A program made the position numbers and the translations under genes. Positions 63,249 through 64,000 of a stretch of DNA of 64,000 bases are shown here, in pieces (within the stretch, counting starts at the first letter, position 1; every line of letters starts with the position of its first letter). The notes under the pieces were generated by a model. The model was not told the DNA's origin, made no database searches, and saw only the letters and a program-made list of their open reading frames with translations. Location: NCBI GenBank assembly GCA_044508675.1, contig JBIQHF010000003.1, positions 124,001-188,000 of the forward strand. The letters run 5' to 3'. Source of the stretch: Raineyella sp044508675. Lineage in GTDB: Bacteria > Actinomycetota > Actinomycetes > Propionibacteriales > Propionibacteriaceae.

Positions 63249-63563
63249 TCAGGCGGCCGCGTTCGCGGTGTCGCGGACGCGCAGGGGCAACGGGGTGATC
63301 CGCTCCTCGGCAGCCATCCGCCCGGCGACATCGCCGATCACGTGGGACATCGGCACCCGCAGGGCGCCGCAGATGGCCGCCAACAGCTCGCTGGATGCCT
63401 CCTTCTGGCCCCTCTCGAGCTCCGAGAGGTACCCGAGGCTGACGCCGGCCCGGCGCGACACATCGCGAAGCGTCTTCCCTTGCGCGACCCGCTCGGACCG
63501 CAGCGTGGCTCCCAAGTGCTCACGCATCAGCGTGGGCTTGGCGACGTCGGCGACAGGGGTCAT
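63249..63563 (-). CDS. clgR: ClgR-type XRE-family transcriptional regulator
   Basis: This 104-residue helix-turn-helix activator matches ClgR, which controls clp protease and other proteostasis genes in actinobacteria. The DNA-binding domain is LRSERVAQGKTLRDVSRRAG followed by VSLGYLSELERGQKEASSEL and AAICGALRVPMSHVI. A C-terminal ANAAA-type ending resembles a ClpXP-degraded terminus, as ClgR is itself a Clp substrate elsewhere. The ATG is 6 nt after TAAGCT. It lies upstream of recA, as in M. tuberculosis. Confidence 0.9.
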   Translation of the reverse strand: MTPVADVAKPTLMREHLGATLRSERVAQGKTLRDVSRRAGVSLGYLSELERGQKEASSELLAAICGALRVPMSHVIGDVAGRMAAEERITPLPLRVRDTANAAA

Positions 63564-63569
63564 GCGGTC

Positions 63570-63575
63570 AGCTTA
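63570..63575 (-). promoter_or_regulatory. -10 box of leaderless clgR
   Basis: Minus-strand TAAGCT, then 6 nt, then ATG 63563. A GTTCG-N5-GCG-like sequence upstream (minus strand near 63615-63630) weakly resembles a ClgR site. Confidence 0.45.
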
Positions 63576-63680
63576 CCCGCGCGGGCCAGCAACGACGACA
63601 GCCACGCCATCTCGAACACCGATCCCTCGACTCCGACCGGAGGCTCGACCACTCCCCGCCCTGCGTCCCGCGGCACCGAA

Positions 63681-64000
63681 TCACAGGCCTGCGACCGCGA
63701 GGGCCCGGCCGAGCTGCCGAAGGGCCTCCTCGACCGTCCCGGTCCGCACCGCGTGCCGGTCCCCGTCGAACCGGTACTCCTCCATGAAGGCCGCCTCCGG
63801 GGAGGCGACCGCAATGAACACGGTGCCGGCCGGGTGTCCCTCCTGGGGATCAGGCCCGGCGACACCGGTCACCGCAACGCCCCAGTCGGCCGAGCACCGC
63901 ACCCGTACGCCGGAGGCCATGGCCAGCGCCGTACTCGCCGCGACCGCGCCGTCCCGCGCCAGTGCAACGGGGTCGACGCCGGCGAGGGCATGCTTCAGGT
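63681..64000 (-). CDS. cinA: CinA-family nicotinamide-nucleotide amidohydrolase (5' end outside window)
   Basis: Only the C-terminal 106 residues are present; the gene continues past the window end. LKHALAGVDPVALARDGAVA leads into CSADWGVAVTGVAGPDPQEG and PAGTVFIAVASPE, the core of the CinA C-terminal deamidase domain. This domain recycles NMN to nicotinate mononucleotide in pyridine-nucleotide salvage. Its place directly upstream of clgR is the usual actinobacterial order (pgsA-cinA-clgR). Whether the N-terminal CinA domain is present cannot be seen. Confidence 0.9.
   Translation of the reverse strand, partial: LKHALAGVDPVALARDGAVAASTALAMASGVRVRCSADWGVAVTGVAGPDPQEGHPAGTVFIAVASPEAAFMEEYRFDGDRHAVRTGTVEEALRQLGRALAVAGL

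Overview
The window is high-GC DNA from an actinomycete. Gene content and order match the conserved actinobacterial chromosome segment running from dut and sigA through sigB, nrdR, lexA, hflX, dapF, miaA, miaB, recA and clgR to cinA, known from Mycobacterium tuberculosis (about Rv2689c to Rv2745c) and Corynebacterium glutamicum. Small families that are almost exclusively actinobacterial (DUF3710, DUF3093, DUF4193, SepH, DUF5998, DUF7455, DUF3046) support this. Class II (B12-dependent) ribonucleotide reductase, RNase Y and a second type II topoisomerase pair would fit Propionibacteriales. That placement is an inference, and no rRNA or tRNA gene was seen to test it.

Layout. 1-4.4 kb: a flavin monooxygenase, then a tightly packed leftward operon DUF3093-dut-DUF3710-RNA methyltransferase. 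4.5-9.1 kb: DUF4235, DUF4193, ferrochelatase, the division protein SepH, a phosphodiesterase and DUF5998. 9.2-20 kb: an APP1-type phosphatase and the topoisomerase IV-like pair parC (rightward) and parE (leftward), separated by a carbonic anhydrase, a two-component system and an ABC exporter. 20.2-27.5 kb: DUF7455, the principal sigma factor SigA, a UspA protein, a glutamate-cysteine ligase-type enzyme, oligopeptidase B and SigB. 27.7-39 kb: a thioesterase, a PAC2 protein, a stress operon (FMN-split-barrel protein, double UspA, HrpA helicase), a YbjN-type chaperone, an AEC transporter and a secreted-domain membrane protein. 38.3-41.7 kb: the divergent non-homologous end-joining pair ku and ligD. 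41.8-48.6 kb: nrdR-nrdJ, lexA and dinG. 48.7-55.4 kb: ald, hflX, dapF, miaA, a small antitoxin-like protein and miaB. 55.6-59 kb: a glutamate-type ABC transporter gluABCD. 59-64 kb: rny, recX, recA, DUF3046, clgR and a cinA gene cut by the window edge.

The genes fit together as a housekeeping, stress and genome-maintenance region. LexA, RecA, RecX, DinG, Ku/LigD, dUTPase and NrdR/NrdJ cover DNA damage and dNTP supply. SigA, SigB and ClgR cover global regulation. The promoters can be read in unusual detail. About 18 genes have a TANNNT-type -10 box exactly 6-7 nt before the start codon, which indicates leaderless mRNAs. lexA has a LexA box on its -35. recA has both a LexA box and a PafBC-type promoter, and dinG has the PafBC type. 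sigB has an ECF-sigma promoter. nrdR-nrdJ has an NrdR box next to a cluster of DnaA-like boxes.

The most unusual observation is that three conserved genes (hrpA, recX, hflX) have no ATG, GTG or TTG that could start the full protein. hrpA and recX appear to begin at CTG inside a CTGA overlap with the preceding stop codon. hflX appears to begin at ATC behind a good ribosome-binding site. No CRISPR array, insertion sequence, prophage or obvious defence system was seen.
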